A stretch of 64,000 nucleotides of DNA from an uncultured Candidatus Saccharibacteria bacterium (GTDB lineage Bacteria > Patescibacteriota > Saccharimonadia > Saccharimonadales > Saccharimonadaceae). Shown piece by piece: positions 14,915-24,475 of the stretch (the first letter of the stretch is position 1; the number at the start of each line of letters is the position of its first letter). Location of the stretch: contig CALCYQ010000004.1 in assembly GCA_937906385.1 (NCBI GenBank), forward strand, positions 248,001 to 312,000, in the 5' to 3' direction. The notes under the pieces are model-generated. The model was not told where the DNA came from and did not search any database. It saw nothing but the letters and a program-made list of their open reading frames with translations. The position numbers were made by a program, and so were the translations under genes.

Positions 14915-16930
14915 TTATTCGTAAATTGGCAAGTCTGGCGGGAATGGATCATACTCGTCGCGCTCCGGGCGGAAGCTATGCTTCCCTGGCTTGCGCGTCC
15001 AGAGGCCGTCTGATTCGGCGCTAAAATCATCCTCGCCGAAATCATCGTCATCCGTAAAACCATCACCATTCACATCGTGATTGCCGTATGGATTAAAGCC
15101 CAAATCCTGCAAAAAGCGCGACGGGAAATTATAACTCCGTCCGCCATAAGTAAAGCGTGACTGCGCATAACTCATAAACAACTCTTTCATCGCGCGCGTC
15201 ATGCCAACGTAAGCCAACCGACGCTCTTCTTCCACATCTTCAGCCGACTCGTCCATCGAACGCGTATGCGGCAACAGCCCCTCTTCCATGCCCACTAGGA
15301 ACACTACTGGAAATTCCAAGCCCTTCGCTGCGTGCAGAGTCATTAAAGTTACCGCGTTATCTCCCGCATCCTCGTCCGCGCTCGACATTAATGCCGCATC
15401 GGCCAAAAACTCGTCTAGCGTACCGTAGGCGCCCGCCTCGCCAATTAATGTCGTCACGTTCTCGTTTCGCTCATCCGCCTTCAGCTTGTCGCCGTCATTT
15501 AGATAACCGCGGTAGTCAATACGCTGCAATAATTCCTCAATAATATCTGCCGGATTTGTGCCGTTCGCGGCTTTCTTGCGTAAGTCAGATAGAATCGTCA
15601 AAAACTTCTCATACGCATGCAGCACTTTTGGCGTCAGAAGTTGCGTCTCGCCGGCCATAATGCGTTGCAACGACACCGCACCAATACCGCGCGTCGGCAC
15701 GTTAATCACGCGATCCAGCGACACCACGTCAAGCGGATTCACAATCAAGTGCAAATACGCCACGATATCTTTAATTTCCTTGCGATCATAGAAACGCACC
15801 CCGCCCACCAGTTTGTATGGCAAACGCATTTCCATGAAAGCTTTTTCAAAAGCCTGCGACTGTGCGTTCGTGCGATATAATACCGCAAAATCCGACAACG
15901 GTCGGCCTTCTTTTTTAATCTGCATCGCCACCCACATTGCCTCATCGCGCTCATCCCGCGCACCATGAATTTCCACCGGCGCACCTTGCCCCTCTTCAGT
16001 GAATAGTACCTTATCGCTACGTTGCGTATTCTTCGTAATCACCTTCTGCGCCGCATCCAAAATATTTTGCGTCGAACGATAATTTTGCTCCAGCTTTATT
16101 ACCTTCGCTCCCGGAAAATCCCGTTCAAAATTCAGAATATTCGTAAAATCCGCCCCCCGCCACGAATAAATCGACTGCCAGTCGTCACCTACGCAGCAAA
16201 TATTCCGCTTTTCATTCACTAATAATTTCACGATTTCGTACTGAATATGGTTCGTGTCCTGATACTCATCAATCAAGATATGACGAAACTTCTGTTGCCA
16301 TTTCTCACGCACATCTTTGCGCTGACGAAATAATTTCGCCACATATACCAACAAATCATCAAAATCCACCGCATCCGCTTTTTGGCGCATATCTTCGTAA
16401 CGTTCATACACCTCTGCAATCTGCCTCTGATTCGGATAAAAGGCCTTCGCCAGCATTTCATCCGGATCTTCGCCCTCATTTTTCGCCTTCGAAATCGCCG
16501 CCTCGCACGCCTTCGGCTTCACAGTTTTATCGTTCACGTGCAACTCTTTCATCGCCTTCTTAATCAGTGCCAGGCGATCGTCTGTATCGTAAATCACAAA
16601 GTTCTTCGATAGGCCCACATTATCCGCCTCAATACGCAAAATTTTCACGCAAATTGAGTGAAATGTCCCCATCCACGGCATAAAACTAAAGGTATTCTCC
16701 ATGTCGAGCAACTTCGCCAAGCGCTCACGCATCTCGCGCGCCGCTTTATTCGTGAAAGTTAGCGCCAAAATCTCATACGGTCCAATGCCGTTCGCAATCA
16801 AATTCGCTATTCGATGCGTCAAAGTCTTGGTCTTACCCGAACCGGCGCCCGCCAAAATTAAAACTGGCCCCTCGAGCGTCTGGACCGCCTCTTTTTGCGC
16901 ATCATTTAAACCCGCCAAAATATCAGACAT
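14915..16930 (-). CDS. uvrD: UvrD/PcrA-type DNA helicase
   Basis: The 671-residue SF1 helicase unwinds DNA 3' to 5' in repair and replication-fork upkeep. Motifs in order: LNDAQKEAV (Q motif), GAGSGKTKTLTHR (Walker A, residues about 28-40), LTFTNKAAREM, ILIDEYQDTN (II), GDDWQSIYSWRGAD (III), LEQNYRS (IV), VTLMTLHAAKGLEFPVVF (V) and ERRLAYVGMTRA (VI). The C-terminus is acidic. TAAAAT ends six bases before the ATG, so a leaderless mRNA is likely. Confidence 0.94.
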   Translation of the reverse strand: MSDILAGLNDAQKEAVQTLEGPVLILAGAGSGKTKTLTHRIANLIANGIGPYEILALTFTNKAAREMRERLAKLLDMENTFSFMPWMGTFHSICVKILRIEADNVGLSKNFVIYDTDDRLALIKKAMKELHVNDKTVKPKACEAAISKAKNEGEDPDEMLAKAFYPNQRQIAEVYERYEDMRQKADAVDFDDLLVYVAKLFRQRKDVREKWQQKFRHILIDEYQDTNHIQYEIVKLLVNEKRNICCVGDDWQSIYSWRGADFTNILNFERDFPGAKVIKLEQNYRSTQNILDAAQKVITKNTQRSDKVLFTEEGQGAPVEIHGARDERDEAMWVAMQIKKEGRPLSDFAVLYRTNAQSQAFEKAFMEMRLPYKLVGGVRFYDRKEIKDIVAYLHLIVNPLDVVSLDRVINVPTRGIGAVSLQRIMAGETQLLTPKVLHAYEKFLTILSDLRKKAANGTNPADIIEELLQRIDYRGYLNDGDKLKADERNENVTTLIGEAGAYGTLDEFLADAALMSSADEDAGDNAVTLMTLHAAKGLEFPVVFLVGMEEGLLPHTRSMDESAEDVEEERRLAYVGMTRAMKELFMSYAQSRFTYGGRSYNFPSRFLQDLGFNPYGNHDVNGDGFTDDDDFGEDDFSAESDGLWTRKPGKHSFRPERDEYDPFPPDLPIYE

Positions 16931-16962
16931 GGTTCTATTTTACCGCAAAACCGCAATATCTT

Positions 16963-17919
16963 TTAATTACTACGATGACTAAATAGGTATGGATTAATAA
17001 ACTTATAGCTGCCGTCGCGGAAATAAACGATATTATCCCTTCCCGAGCCATCAGTTGCACCCTGAACCGAAATCGCACCCTGATATTCGGCCACATTTCG
17101 GTGCATATATGCCGTCCGATTAATTACATCAACCCCATCAACATCTTCTATATTGCCATCAAATTGCAAAGTCAACATATTAAAATTACCATCTTTATCA
17201 ATTAGCATGATGTAGGTATTCTCGTCGCCATTACCAAAACGCGATGCGCTAGCATGAATTATATTGCTCACCTTTAACTTATAACCATAAAACGTATATG
17301 CATTCGGGTTCTTTCCACCGAAATCGACGTATGGTACTTCGCTTTCTGGTATGACATACTCACCGTATTCTGCCACCTTGCTATAATTCACAATCTTGTC
17401 TATACAATACTGGTCATAGCAGAAATATAATGGCTCATAATAAACATCCCCGCTCTTCGTAATAATAAGAGTGCCAGTTCCGCTCGTCGAGAGCGTAGCG
17501 TAACCTAATGAGCGGCCCGTACGTGACCAAGTTCCATCAGGATTATTTAAAGCAACATCACCCCCTACATTTTTCGAATCACCAGGCAAATATTTTGACA
17601 TATCAGTTGGATAAACAACTTTCTTTCCGTCATTATTACCCTTAGCTTCCTCTGGCTCAGCTACACTTACGCGCTCTTCATCTTCAGTCATTTGTTTCTG
17701 ATCATACTGCGCTGTCGGGCAGTCCGTCTTATTAGCAGCCACATCGTTATCTGACTTTGCCGTTACGAGACTATATGCAATATACCCAACCGCACCGCAC
17801 GCTATTATTGCAAAAACGATACAGCCAATCTTCCAACCAATGCCAGTCTTACTTTTCGCAGGGGCCTGTTCCTGCTTAGCCGATTCTAATTCTGGTTTTC
17901 GATCAATATTATCTTCCAT
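16963..17919 (-). CDS. membrane-anchored hypothetical protein, paralogue of the next gene
   Basis: The 318-residue protein has a short charged cytoplasmic N-terminus, one membrane helix at about 28-52 (GWKIGCIVFAIIACGAVGYI) and a large outer domain. It ends IVYFRDGSYKFINPYLF. The same plan, with the closing FYRDGSSKLMDVSVF, is seen in the next gene, so they are probably paralogues. Both promoters share a TTAAGC(G/A)TAAG stretch ahead of the start. There are two close cysteines (CYDQYC). No function is recognised. Confidence 0.65.
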   Translation of the reverse strand: MEDNIDRKPELESAKQEQAPAKSKTGIGWKIGCIVFAIIACGAVGYIAYSLVTAKSDNDVAANKTDCPTAQYDQKQMTEDEERVSVAEPEEAKGNNDGKKVVYPTDMSKYLPGDSKNVGGDVALNNPDGTWSRTGRSLGYATLSTSGTGTLIITKSGDVYYEPLYFCYDQYCIDKIVNYSKVAEYGEYVIPESEVPYVDFGGKNPNAYTFYGYKLKVSNIIHASASRFGNGDENTYIMLIDKDGNFNMLTLQFDGNIEDVDGVDVINRTAYMHRNVAEYQGAISVQGATDGSGRDNIVYFRDGSYKFINPYLFSHRSN

Positions 17920-17974
17920 AAAAAACCTCTTACGCTTAATCCAATTATACTACGGCACCCCATTTACCGCGCAT

Positions 17975-18003
17975 CAAAAAAGCGCCCCGCGAGGAGCGCC
18001 TTT
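17975..18003 (-). terminator. terminator of the gene at 18007-18780
   Basis: AAGGCGCTCC/GGGGCGCTT stem followed by six Ts on the minus strand. Confidence 0.8.
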
Positions 18004-18006
18004 CGA

Positions 18007-18780
18007 TTATCTTTCTTCGAACACTGATACATCCATCAATTTCGAGCTACCATCACGATAAAATATCATCGTGTTATAACCATTGTCATCGTAAACCGGC
18101 AACACAGAGACAACATTCTTATCGATATTCTTCTTTAAGATTAAAGTCTCTCTTGGATATTTGCCTTCATCCTTAGCGAAAAGCAGACTCAAGTTTCCGT
18201 CCTTGTCAATAAAGGCAGTCTGAACACCAACTCTCTGCTGGCCATGCATTATTTCCGTCAAATATCTAATATTAGTTAGATTTAGCTTAAAGCCATTAAT
18301 TTTATACGAATCCGCACCATCTACATCGATTTCACCCCCTCTAATATCGGCAGCTTTTAGCTCAAAATTACCCTTCTCGCCCGCTTCCTTAGCCATAGTT
18401 GGCGTCCATTTTACAGAAGAATCATAATCGGCATATGTGCTATCTGTATTCAAATAAACATCGCCTTCATTTGTCACAAAATATGTGCCATAAAATACCC
18501 CGTAAACCGAAGGACTATAAATGAAGCTAGTGTCTTTATCGCCCAACAAGTTCGTCTCATTTTCTTTTTTCTCGTCGTTTTTATCAGCTACAGCGCAATT
18601 CGTTTTATCATCTTTTGCGATTACTTTGTCGTAAATTAAATAGCCGCCCAAACCCAACGCCACCAACGCGAATACCACGCAAAGAATGCCTGTAGTTGGA
18701 TTAGCTTTTTTCTGCGGCAACGGCACTTGATCAGCCGGCTTCATCTCTGGCCGCTGTTCAAATTCACCCTTTTCTTCCAT
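18007..18780 (-). CDS. membrane-anchored hypothetical protein
   Basis: The 257-residue protein has a charged N-terminus, a membrane helix at about 32-50 (GILCVVFALVALGLGGYLIY), and an outer domain ending in an RDGSSKLMDVSVF segment like its neighbour's. AAGGAG lies 6 nt before the ATG. A terminator separates it from the paralogue at 16963, so the pair are independent units. An outward-facing domain suggests contact with the host surface, which is only a guess. Confidence 0.65.
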   Translation of the reverse strand: MEEKGEFEQRPEMKPADQVPLPQKKANPTTGILCVVFALVALGLGGYLIYDKVIAKDDKTNCAVADKNDEKKENETNLLGDKDTSFIYSPSVYGVFYGTYFVTNEGDVYLNTDSTYADYDSSVKWTPTMAKEAGEKGNFELKAADIRGGEIDVDGADSYKINGFKLNLTNIRYLTEIMHGQQRVGVQTAFIDKDGNLSLLFAKDEGKYPRETLILKKNIDKNVVSVLPVYDDNGYNTMIFYRDGSSKLMDVSVFEER

Positions 18781-18814
18781 ACAATTCTCCTTATGCTTAA
18801 TTTAATTTTAGCAT

Positions 18815-18851
18815 AAAAAAGTCCGGTAGCTTCTCGCCACCGGCTCCGGTC
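18815..18851 (-). terminator. terminator of the gene at 18850-19413
   Basis: ACCGG...CCGGT hairpin directly after the stop, followed by six Ts on the minus strand. Confidence 0.7.
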
Positions 18852-19413
18852 ATTTTGTGCTCATCTCTAAGGCCTCGAACAGCTGTTCGACTGCCTTACG
18901 TGTCAGCTTAAAGCTCGGTAATCGCCGCTGCGCCTTTACTTCGTCGTCGAAACAGCCGAATACTCGGAATTCGCGCTCGCCGCGGTCTCTGCGACCGTCG
19001 TAGGTGTCATACCAACCCGAAAATTGCCAGTTGTAATCCTGATAATTTCGAATCAGATCGAGATAATATGACTGGCCCGAACGGTGCATACTGAGCTCAA
19101 TCTTGTCATTTGGTCCCAGATAGGCGCGGTAAGCGCCATGATCGGCTTTGGCTAAATGTGGCCGCGTTGATACTCGAAACATCCGAAACATGCTGTTTAA
19201 GTCAAGGACATCTCCGCGGCAGAATTGCTCTACCGCCTTTTCCTTAGTCAACGTCCGCCTCAGATGTGCATCCTTAATTACTCGCAACAACCAGAATATT
19301 AAGACCATCACCGCCACTAATGACATTGAGATGAGGAACAAAATCGTACGCGTGTCCATATCCATATTGCGACCTCCCCTATCGTCAGAATTGGGCACAT
19401 CTTGAAAAAACAT
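18850..19413 (-). CDS. hypothetical protein with one N-terminal membrane helix
   Basis: The 187-residue protein has a membrane helix at about residues 26-46 (TILFLISMSLVAVMVLIFWL) and a basic, Arg-rich soluble part (RRDRGEREFRVFGCFDDEVK). No known motif. AAGGAG lies 5 nt before the ATG. The DNA is GC-richer than nearby housekeeping genes, as in the other hypotheticals that carry strong Shine-Dalgarno sites. The soluble domain probably faces the cytoplasm given its charge, but this is not certain. Confidence 0.6.
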   Translation of the reverse strand: MFFQDVPNSDDRGGRNMDMDTRTILFLISMSLVAVMVLIFWLLRVIKDAHLRRTLTKEKAVEQFCRGDVLDLNSMFRMFRVSTRPHLAKADHGAYRAYLGPNDKIELSMHRSGQSYYLDLIRNYQDYNWQFSGWYDTYDGRRDRGEREFRVFGCFDDEVKAQRRLPSFKLTRKAVEQLFEALEMSTK

Positions 19414-19445
19414 CGTAACTCCTTACGACAAGGCCATTATACATC

Positions 19446-19476
19446 AAAAAATCCCCCTCGCAAGGGGGATTTTTTC
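19446..19476 (-). terminator. terminator of thrS
   Basis: AAAAAATCCCCCT/AGGGGGATTTTTT stem with a short loop; symmetric enough to work both ways. Confidence 0.88.
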
Positions 19477-19477
19477 T

Positions 19478-21229
19478 CTACTGCTTTTCGATAAAGGCTT
19501 TCAAGTCGGTGAGCTTTATTTTCTCTTCCGAATCGCGTAGGCGTACGCTAATTTCGCCCGCTTCCGTATCCTTCGGCCCAACGATTAAGACGCAAGGAAT
19601 CTTCATCTTAGTCGCCTCGCGAATCTTCTTACCGAGGCTCTCGTTGCGATCATCCACCGTGTAGCGAACCTTATTATGTTCGATTGGGTCATTCAATTCC
19701 ATGCCGTCCAAAATTTCGCGAATTTTGAGCACATAATCATTCACCGAATCATTAATCGTGAGGATACGAACCTGTTCTGGCGCACACCAGAATGGGAACC
19801 AGCCAGCCGTATGCTCAATAAACACGCTCATAAAGCGTTCAATCGAGCCAATCAAAGCACAGTGAATCATAATTGGCGTCTTTTTCGAGCCATCTTCGGC
19901 TGTATATTCAAGACCAAAGCGCGTTGGCATGGCGTAATCAAGCTGTACCGTAGCGAGTTGCCATTCACGACCCAAAGCATCCACCGCCATAAAGTCCATC
20001 TTTGGACCATACATCGCGGCTTCGCCGATACCGATGAAGTAATCCATCTGGAATTTTTCGGCCATATCCTTAATCGCGTTTTGCGCTTTCTCCCACATCT
20101 CTGGCGTGCCGATATAGCCATCACCATCATCCTTGAAGGACAAGCGCAACTTCAACTTCATATCTACCTTGGCATACAAATCTTTTGCCGAGGCAATCAA
20201 TTCACCAAACACATCCGCCACTTGATCTTCCGTACAGAACACATGCGAATCATCCTGCGTAATGGCGCGTACACGGCTTAGGCCACCAAGCTCACCTTTG
20301 CGCTCATCGCGATAGACCATCGTCGTCTCGAGGAATTTCACTGGAAGCTCCTTGTACGAACGCGGTACGCTGGCGAAAATCTGGCTGTGGTGCGGGCAGT
20401 TCACTGGCTTCAAAGCCAACTCATCGCCCGACTCCGAGCTCACAAAACGTAGCATCTCTGGGAATTTTTCAAAGTGACCGGAAGTCTTATAGAGATCGAT
20501 GCTGGCAATATGTGGAATGCAAACCTTCTGATAGCCACAGCGCTCGCGATAACTATTCGCAAAGGCCGCCAAGCAATCACGCAATACGGTACCGCGTGGC
20601 GTAAAAAGTGGCAAACCAGCGCCAACTAAATCCGAGAAGCAGAACAAACCGAGCTCTTTGCCGAGCTTGCGGTGATCGCGTTTCTTCGCTTCTTCTTGCT
20701 GTTTCAAATATGCATCAAGCTCTTCTTGCGTTTCAAACGCTAAACCATAGATGCGCGTCAGCATCTCACGCTTCTCGTCGCCACGCCAATAGGCACCAGC
20801 TACCTTGTCAAGTTTAAACACGCCAACTTCGCCGGTGTTTTCTACGTGCGGCCCACGGCACAAATCTTCAAAATCGCCCAAAGTATAGAAGGAAATCACT
20901 TCATCTTCTGGCAAATCGTTAATCAATTCTTCCTTAAACTTCTGGCCGTTATCTTTTGCCCACTTCAAAGCCTCGGCGCGCGTCTTTTCACTGCGCACAA
21001 TCGGCAACTTTTGCGCAATTATTTTGCGCATCTCTTTTTCTATCTTCTTAAAATCTTCCTCAGAAACCTTCTGGCCACCAAAGTCGATATCATAGTAAAA
21101 GCCATTATCAATAGCCGGGCCAATTCCAAACTGAACTGTTGTTGTGCCAGCATACAAATTCTTAACCGCTGCAGCCATAATGTGGCTAAGCGAATGACGC
21201 ATTTTTTCTATCGATTGTATATCTGACAT
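19478..21229 (-). CDS. thrS: threonyl-tRNA synthetase lacking the TGS domain
   Basis: The enzyme charges tRNA-Thr. The 583-residue protein begins directly at the editing (N2) domain, with HSLSH near residue 15 and CRGPH near 125, the zinc-like editing motifs. The catalytic domain has PVNCPHHSQIFASVPRSYKE and DFMAVDALGREWQLATVQLD, and the anticodon domain closes it. The N1/TGS domain of about 60 residues found in E. coli is absent. ATG 21229 has AAAGGG 5 nt upstream; an in-frame ATG at 21262 lies right at a TAAAAT box and is less likely. Confidence 0.92.
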   Translation of the reverse strand: MSDIQSIEKMRHSLSHIMAAAVKNLYAGTTTVQFGIGPAIDNGFYYDIDFGGQKVSEEDFKKIEKEMRKIIAQKLPIVRSEKTRAEALKWAKDNGQKFKEELINDLPEDEVISFYTLGDFEDLCRGPHVENTGEVGVFKLDKVAGAYWRGDEKREMLTRIYGLAFETQEELDAYLKQQEEAKKRDHRKLGKELGLFCFSDLVGAGLPLFTPRGTVLRDCLAAFANSYRERCGYQKVCIPHIASIDLYKTSGHFEKFPEMLRFVSSESGDELALKPVNCPHHSQIFASVPRSYKELPVKFLETTMVYRDERKGELGGLSRVRAITQDDSHVFCTEDQVADVFGELIASAKDLYAKVDMKLKLRLSFKDDGDGYIGTPEMWEKAQNAIKDMAEKFQMDYFIGIGEAAMYGPKMDFMAVDALGREWQLATVQLDYAMPTRFGLEYTAEDGSKKTPIMIHCALIGSIERFMSVFIEHTAGWFPFWCAPEQVRILTINDSVNDYVLKIREILDGMELNDPIEHNKVRYTVDDRNESLGKKIREATKMKIPCVLIVGPKDTEAGEISVRLRDSEEKIKLTDLKAFIEKQ

Positions 21230-21312
21230 CGCTGCCCTTTCATAATTATTTAATATTTTCATATTTTACCATATTTCTCCCCTTATAGCGAGCGTTTTCA
21301 GCCTCTCTCCTA

Positions 21313-21341
21313 TTGACTTTTTAAACCATTTATGCTATAAT
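21313..21341 (+). promoter_or_regulatory. promoter of the DUF1704-like peptidase gene
   Basis: TTGACT (21313-21318) and TATAAT (21336-21341) with a 17-bp spacer. Confidence 0.75.
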
Positions 21342-21350
21342 TACATAAAA

Positions 21351-21399
21351 TCGAGTGCAAACGCGAGATTTTTTCGCGGTTCCTAGACTAGACACTCGA
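21351..21399 (+). promoter_or_regulatory. structured 5' leader of the peptidase gene
   Basis: TCGAGTG (21351-21357) pairs with CACTCGA (21393-21399) around an inner CGCG...CGCG hairpin (21362-21378). It lies between the promoter and the Shine-Dalgarno site, so it could modulate expression. Confidence 0.45.
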
Positions 21400-21428
21400 A
21401 ATCGTTCTTTAAAAAGGAGGTATATGAA

Positions 21429-22676
21429 TTGCGTTATCTTAACCAAAACAACTTCGTCAGCGAATCCGCTAAGGTTCTGGCCCGAGCCGCTATGGCTCTC
21501 AACCCCGTCGAACTGATCACTCCAGTCAACCAAGCTCACGAAAAAGAACTCTGGATGACTACCGAAGAAGGCGGCCCCTTCATCAATCCGCAGTTTCAAT
21601 ACGACGAGTTCAACTTGTCGCAAGCCGCCGCCAAAGGCGAAATCGTCCGCATTGCCGCTGACGCTCTGCGTAGTGCGTGCTATCCGGAATCTCCCATGGA
21701 TGACGCGATTCTGGAAATACTGAATCACCGTGTCCACGATGCACTCTGCGCCGCCAATATGGCCGCCAGCATCTTGCTCGGTAGCAATTCCGGCGGTGAG
21801 TACGCTCAGCAAATCTACGGCCGTCCCGACAAGCTGCAAGTCCTAAACTGTTATCGCGCCGCCACTAGCACCTCTGACAGCAAAGATGATTCGTCCTGCT
21901 TTTCCGAAGAAAAGCGTCACGAGCTCTTGGCTAGATCATATGACGCCTTCGGTATTCAGCGCGAATTTCAGCGCATCGCCGACATCTATGGCTTTAGGAA
22001 CTGGGATATTATCATCGATAACAGCGCTTCCGCCATCGATGTCCGCAACAAGACATCCTACGGCAATCCGCAGGTCGTTATTCCAAAAAGTCGCAAAGTT
22101 AACGGCCTCAAACTGGCCGAACTGATTGGTCACGAGCTAGAGTGCCATCTGCGCGATTCTATCAACGCCGAAGCGCTCTTCGCCGAACATCTGGCCAGCA
22201 CGCCACTCGAGCCGCTCATCCCACTCTTGGCTAAGTCTGATGACGAGCTCTTCTATGAAGGGCACGCCAAGCTGTCCGACGTCGCCGTCAATGGCGAAAG
22301 CGTCTCGCCGCATCCGTATTACGTCATTGCTATCGATGCCGCGCTTCGTAATCAATCGTTTGCCGATATCGGCGAGCTGATTTACAAGTTGCGTCGCAAT
22401 GCTGACCAGAGTCACCAGACCGCGTTAAACGGCGCCTGGACTGCCGCCTATCGCGCCATGCGCGGCGCAGTCGACACGCACGGCGGCTACGCCTACACCA
22501 AGGATTCAGCCTACTGGTTCGGCTACGAAACAGCCACGCACATCGCTCAATCTGCACCATATCTGCTCGATTTCGCCACACTCACTCTCGATGAGCTTCG
22601 CCTTCTCGAGCGTGCCGGTTTCGACTTGAAGCATCCGCGTTGTCCAAGCCAAAATTTAGCCGCACAATTCCAGTAA
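21429..22676 (+). CDS. DUF1704-like (tyrosine carboxypeptidase-type) metallopeptidase
   Basis: The 415-residue protein has a zinc motif HELECH at about residue 237 (LAELIGHELECHLRDS) and, about 45 residues later, ELFYEGHAKLSD, which resembles the second motif (EEGLA) of DUF1704/MATCAP peptidases. That family removes C-terminal residues from proteins; the match here is partial, so family membership is moderately sure and the substrate unknown. Start is TTG at 21429, 8 nt after AGGAGG; an ATG at 21424 is out of frame. No signal peptide is seen. Confidence 0.6.
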   Translation: MRYLNQNNFVSESAKVLARAAMALNPVELITPVNQAHEKELWMTTEEGGPFINPQFQYDEFNLSQAAAKGEIVRIAADALRSACYPESPMDDAILEILNHRVHDALCAANMAASILLGSNSGGEYAQQIYGRPDKLQVLNCYRAATSTSDSKDDSSCFSEEKRHELLARSYDAFGIQREFQRIADIYGFRNWDIIIDNSASAIDVRNKTSYGNPQVVIPKSRKVNGLKLAELIGHELECHLRDSINAEALFAEHLASTPLEPLIPLLAKSDDELFYEGHAKLSDVAVNGESVSPHPYYVIAIDAALRNQSFADIGELIYKLRRNADQSHQTALNGAWTAAYRAMRGAVDTHGGYAYTKDSAYWFGYETATHIAQSAPYLLDFATLTLDELRLLERAGFDLKHPRCPSQNLAAQFQ

Positions 22677-22690
22677 TCCCCCTCCGACAC

Positions 22691-22721
22691 ACCGCCCATC
22701 TCGCATGGGCGGTTTTCTTTT
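22691..22721 (+). terminator. terminator of the peptidase gene
   Basis: ACCGCCCAT/ATGGGCGGT stem with a 5-nt loop, then TTTTCTTTT. Confidence 0.88.
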
Positions 22722-22756
22722 GTTAAAAAGTATGTTATTATAATCCCATCCGCTGT

Positions 22757-22833
22757 GGGTTGCTAGCTCAGTTGGCTAGAGCGCCTCGTTTACACCGAGG
22801 AGGTCGGGGGTTCGAGCCCCTCGCGACCCACCA
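22757..22833 (+). tRNA. tRNA-Val (anticodon TAC)
   Basis: The 77-nt cloverleaf starts GGGTTGC and ends GCGACCC-A-CCA, with anticodon loop TTTACAC and T loop TTCGAGC. CCA is encoded. It reads GTA and GTN codons. Its 3' end is the left boundary of the island that follows. Confidence 0.97.
22818..22833 (+). repeat. left attachment repeat (3' end of tRNA-Val)
   Basis: CCCTCGCGACCCACCA is repeated exactly at 28352-28367. Integration here leaves an intact tRNA, which is typical of tRNA-targeting islands. Confidence 0.8.
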
Positions 22834-22847
22834 AATGTACGACGGTC

Positions 22848-22905
22848 TCTCAATCTGAACAAAAATCCTGGAATTTTCCAGATTAACAGATTGAGATATT
22901 TTTTA
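22848..22905 (+). terminator. terminator at the left end of the island
   Basis: TCTCAATCTG (22848-22857) pairs with CAGATTGAGA (22887-22896); an inner CTGGAA/TTCCAG hairpin nests inside; TATTTTTT follows. It would end tRNA-Val transcripts. Confidence 0.75.
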
Positions 22906-23080
22906 TGCATATTTTGCAAAATCTTCAAAACTGGTGCAGGAATTCTCAAAATCCGCAAATTCGAACCCTGTACTTTTTTCTTCTCACCCCTGTTATTTCG
23001 CCCAAAAGTCCGAAAACTGGCTAAAAATGGGCGAATCTGCACTGGTTTATTGCTCATATTACCCCGAATGACTTATGTCC

Positions 23081-24286
23081 TTAAACGGCATATTGCGTCT
23101 TAAGATCATTTGCTACATCTTCGCTTTCTTTTATCAGCATCTCGCTCACCTGATACCCTACATAGTAGTTTCGTTCTGTCTCCAGCGGCGTCCTATTACC
23201 ATTGGATAAATGTCTGCGCTCAGTATTGTAATACTCCACATATTCCGCCAGTTGTTTCTTGAAATCAGCGATGGAGCGGAATTTCTTCGGGTAAATAAAC
23301 TCCTGCTTCAGAGTCTTAAAGAATCGTTCTGCCACTGCGTTATCCATAGGCTTACCGGGACGCGAGTATGACGGCGCAATACCATGTTCTTTTTCGAACT
23401 TCTTCAATGTGTATGAGATAAAGGCTCCGCCATTATCCGAATGGAGCACCAGACCAGACTCTGGACGTTCCTTAGTGACGGCTTCCTGAAGCACGCGTTT
23501 TGCCAGTGTGGTACTTGGCGTATAGCCGCAGCCATACGCAACTACTTTTCTGGAATATAGATCGAGATAGGCACAGAGATATACTACCCGGTTTTTCAGC
23601 ACAAAACTGGTCATATCTGTCACCCATGCCCGGTTTGGTCGATCAACGCTGAATCGGCGCTGCAGACGATTGGCCTGTTTGGTGGCTTTCTCTGCTTCCC
23701 GCGAGTACTGTTTCGAATACCTGATCACGCTTTCCAGCCCCATTTCTTTCATTAGTGCGGATATATACTTTTCATTAACGCGTTCTCCCTCATCCCGCAG
23801 TACGGCGGTAATCTTCTTCGCCCCATAAGCATGGTAGCTTTGGTTAAAAATATCCCTGATGCGAGGCATCAGGGCAATCTTACGTTTCTCATACCAGGCT
23901 TCCTTACCTTTGGCGCGGTTGATGTGGTTATAGTAAGTGCCACGATCAAGCTTAAAGGCGTCGCATAATACATGCACGCTATATCTGCCGGTTGCATAAT
24001 ATTTGTCTACTGTGGCCTCTTTTTCTTTGACCGTCATTTCCTTAAAGACATCAGAGCCCTGCAATACTCTGATCATGCTCTCCAGCTTTTTTATCCGCTT
24101 ATTGGCAATATCCAGGTCTTTAGGTGTAACTTTGCCATAGTTTGTGGCATATTCCGTATAGGGTGGAACCCAGGTATAGAAAGTACTTTTGGAGATGCCA
24201 TATTTCTCGCACAGATCTTTCACTCTTGCGCCCTGATGGTACTCCTTCACAATCTTAATGCGTTTTGCGTCAGAAATGCGTTTCAT
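23081..24286 (-). CDS. IS3-type transposase, OrfA and OrfB in a single frame
   Basis: The 401-residue protein has an N-terminal helix-turn-helix (KDLCEKYGISKSTFYTWV), a leucine-rich linker, and an rve integrase core with the DDE residues in WVTDMTSF, VLHSDNGGAF and AERFFKTLKQEF. IS3 elements usually make this product by frameshifting between two genes; here one continuous frame spans both parts, with a degenerate-looking junction absent. Possible ends are TGACTTATG near 23068 and TGCTTATG (complement) near 24343, but I could not confirm inverted repeats. It appears intact. Confidence 0.9.
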   Translation of the reverse strand: MKRISDAKRIKIVKEYHQGARVKDLCEKYGISKSTFYTWVPPYTEYATNYGKVTPKDLDIANKRIKKLESMIRVLQGSDVFKEMTVKEKEATVDKYYATGRYSVHVLCDAFKLDRGTYYNHINRAKGKEAWYEKRKIALMPRIRDIFNQSYHAYGAKKITAVLRDEGERVNEKYISALMKEMGLESVIRYSKQYSREAEKATKQANRLQRRFSVDRPNRAWVTDMTSFVLKNRVVYLCAYLDLYSRKVVAYGCGYTPSTTLAKRVLQEAVTKERPESGLVLHSDNGGAFISYTLKKFEKEHGIAPSYSRPGKPMDNAVAERFFKTLKQEFIYPKKFRSIADFKKQLAEYVEYYNTERRHLSNGNRTPLETERNYYVGYQVSEMLIKESEDVANDLKTQYAV

Positions 24287-24344
24287 AACAATAACTCCTG
24301 TTTGCTATCAAGATAACAAACAGGGTAGGATTGCGACAGCATAA

Positions 24345-24475
24345 GCATAAAAAATGAAGCACCCGCGGTAGGAACATCCTGCTCCGCGCGAGTGCTTCTA
24401 TGTCTTTAGCCTGACAGGTTTCAATCTGATGCCAGGATACCAATCCACCAACGCTTATCTGTGAAGATAATATTG
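24345..24475. repeat. 131-bp repeat, copy A (also at 27187-27316)
   Basis: This segment and 27187-27316 align over about 130 bp with roughly four in five bases identical by eye. Both hold a terminator (GAAGC...GCTTC stem, then ATTTTTT on the minus strand) and the last codons of the nuclease gene, and both abut the upstream end of a transposase unit. Confidence 0.75.

Noticed and set aside
22776..23057. 93-residue frame opposite tRNA-Val, ending in GARTPDLLGVNEAL
   Set aside because: It is the antisense of the tRNA; this peptide is a common false translation.
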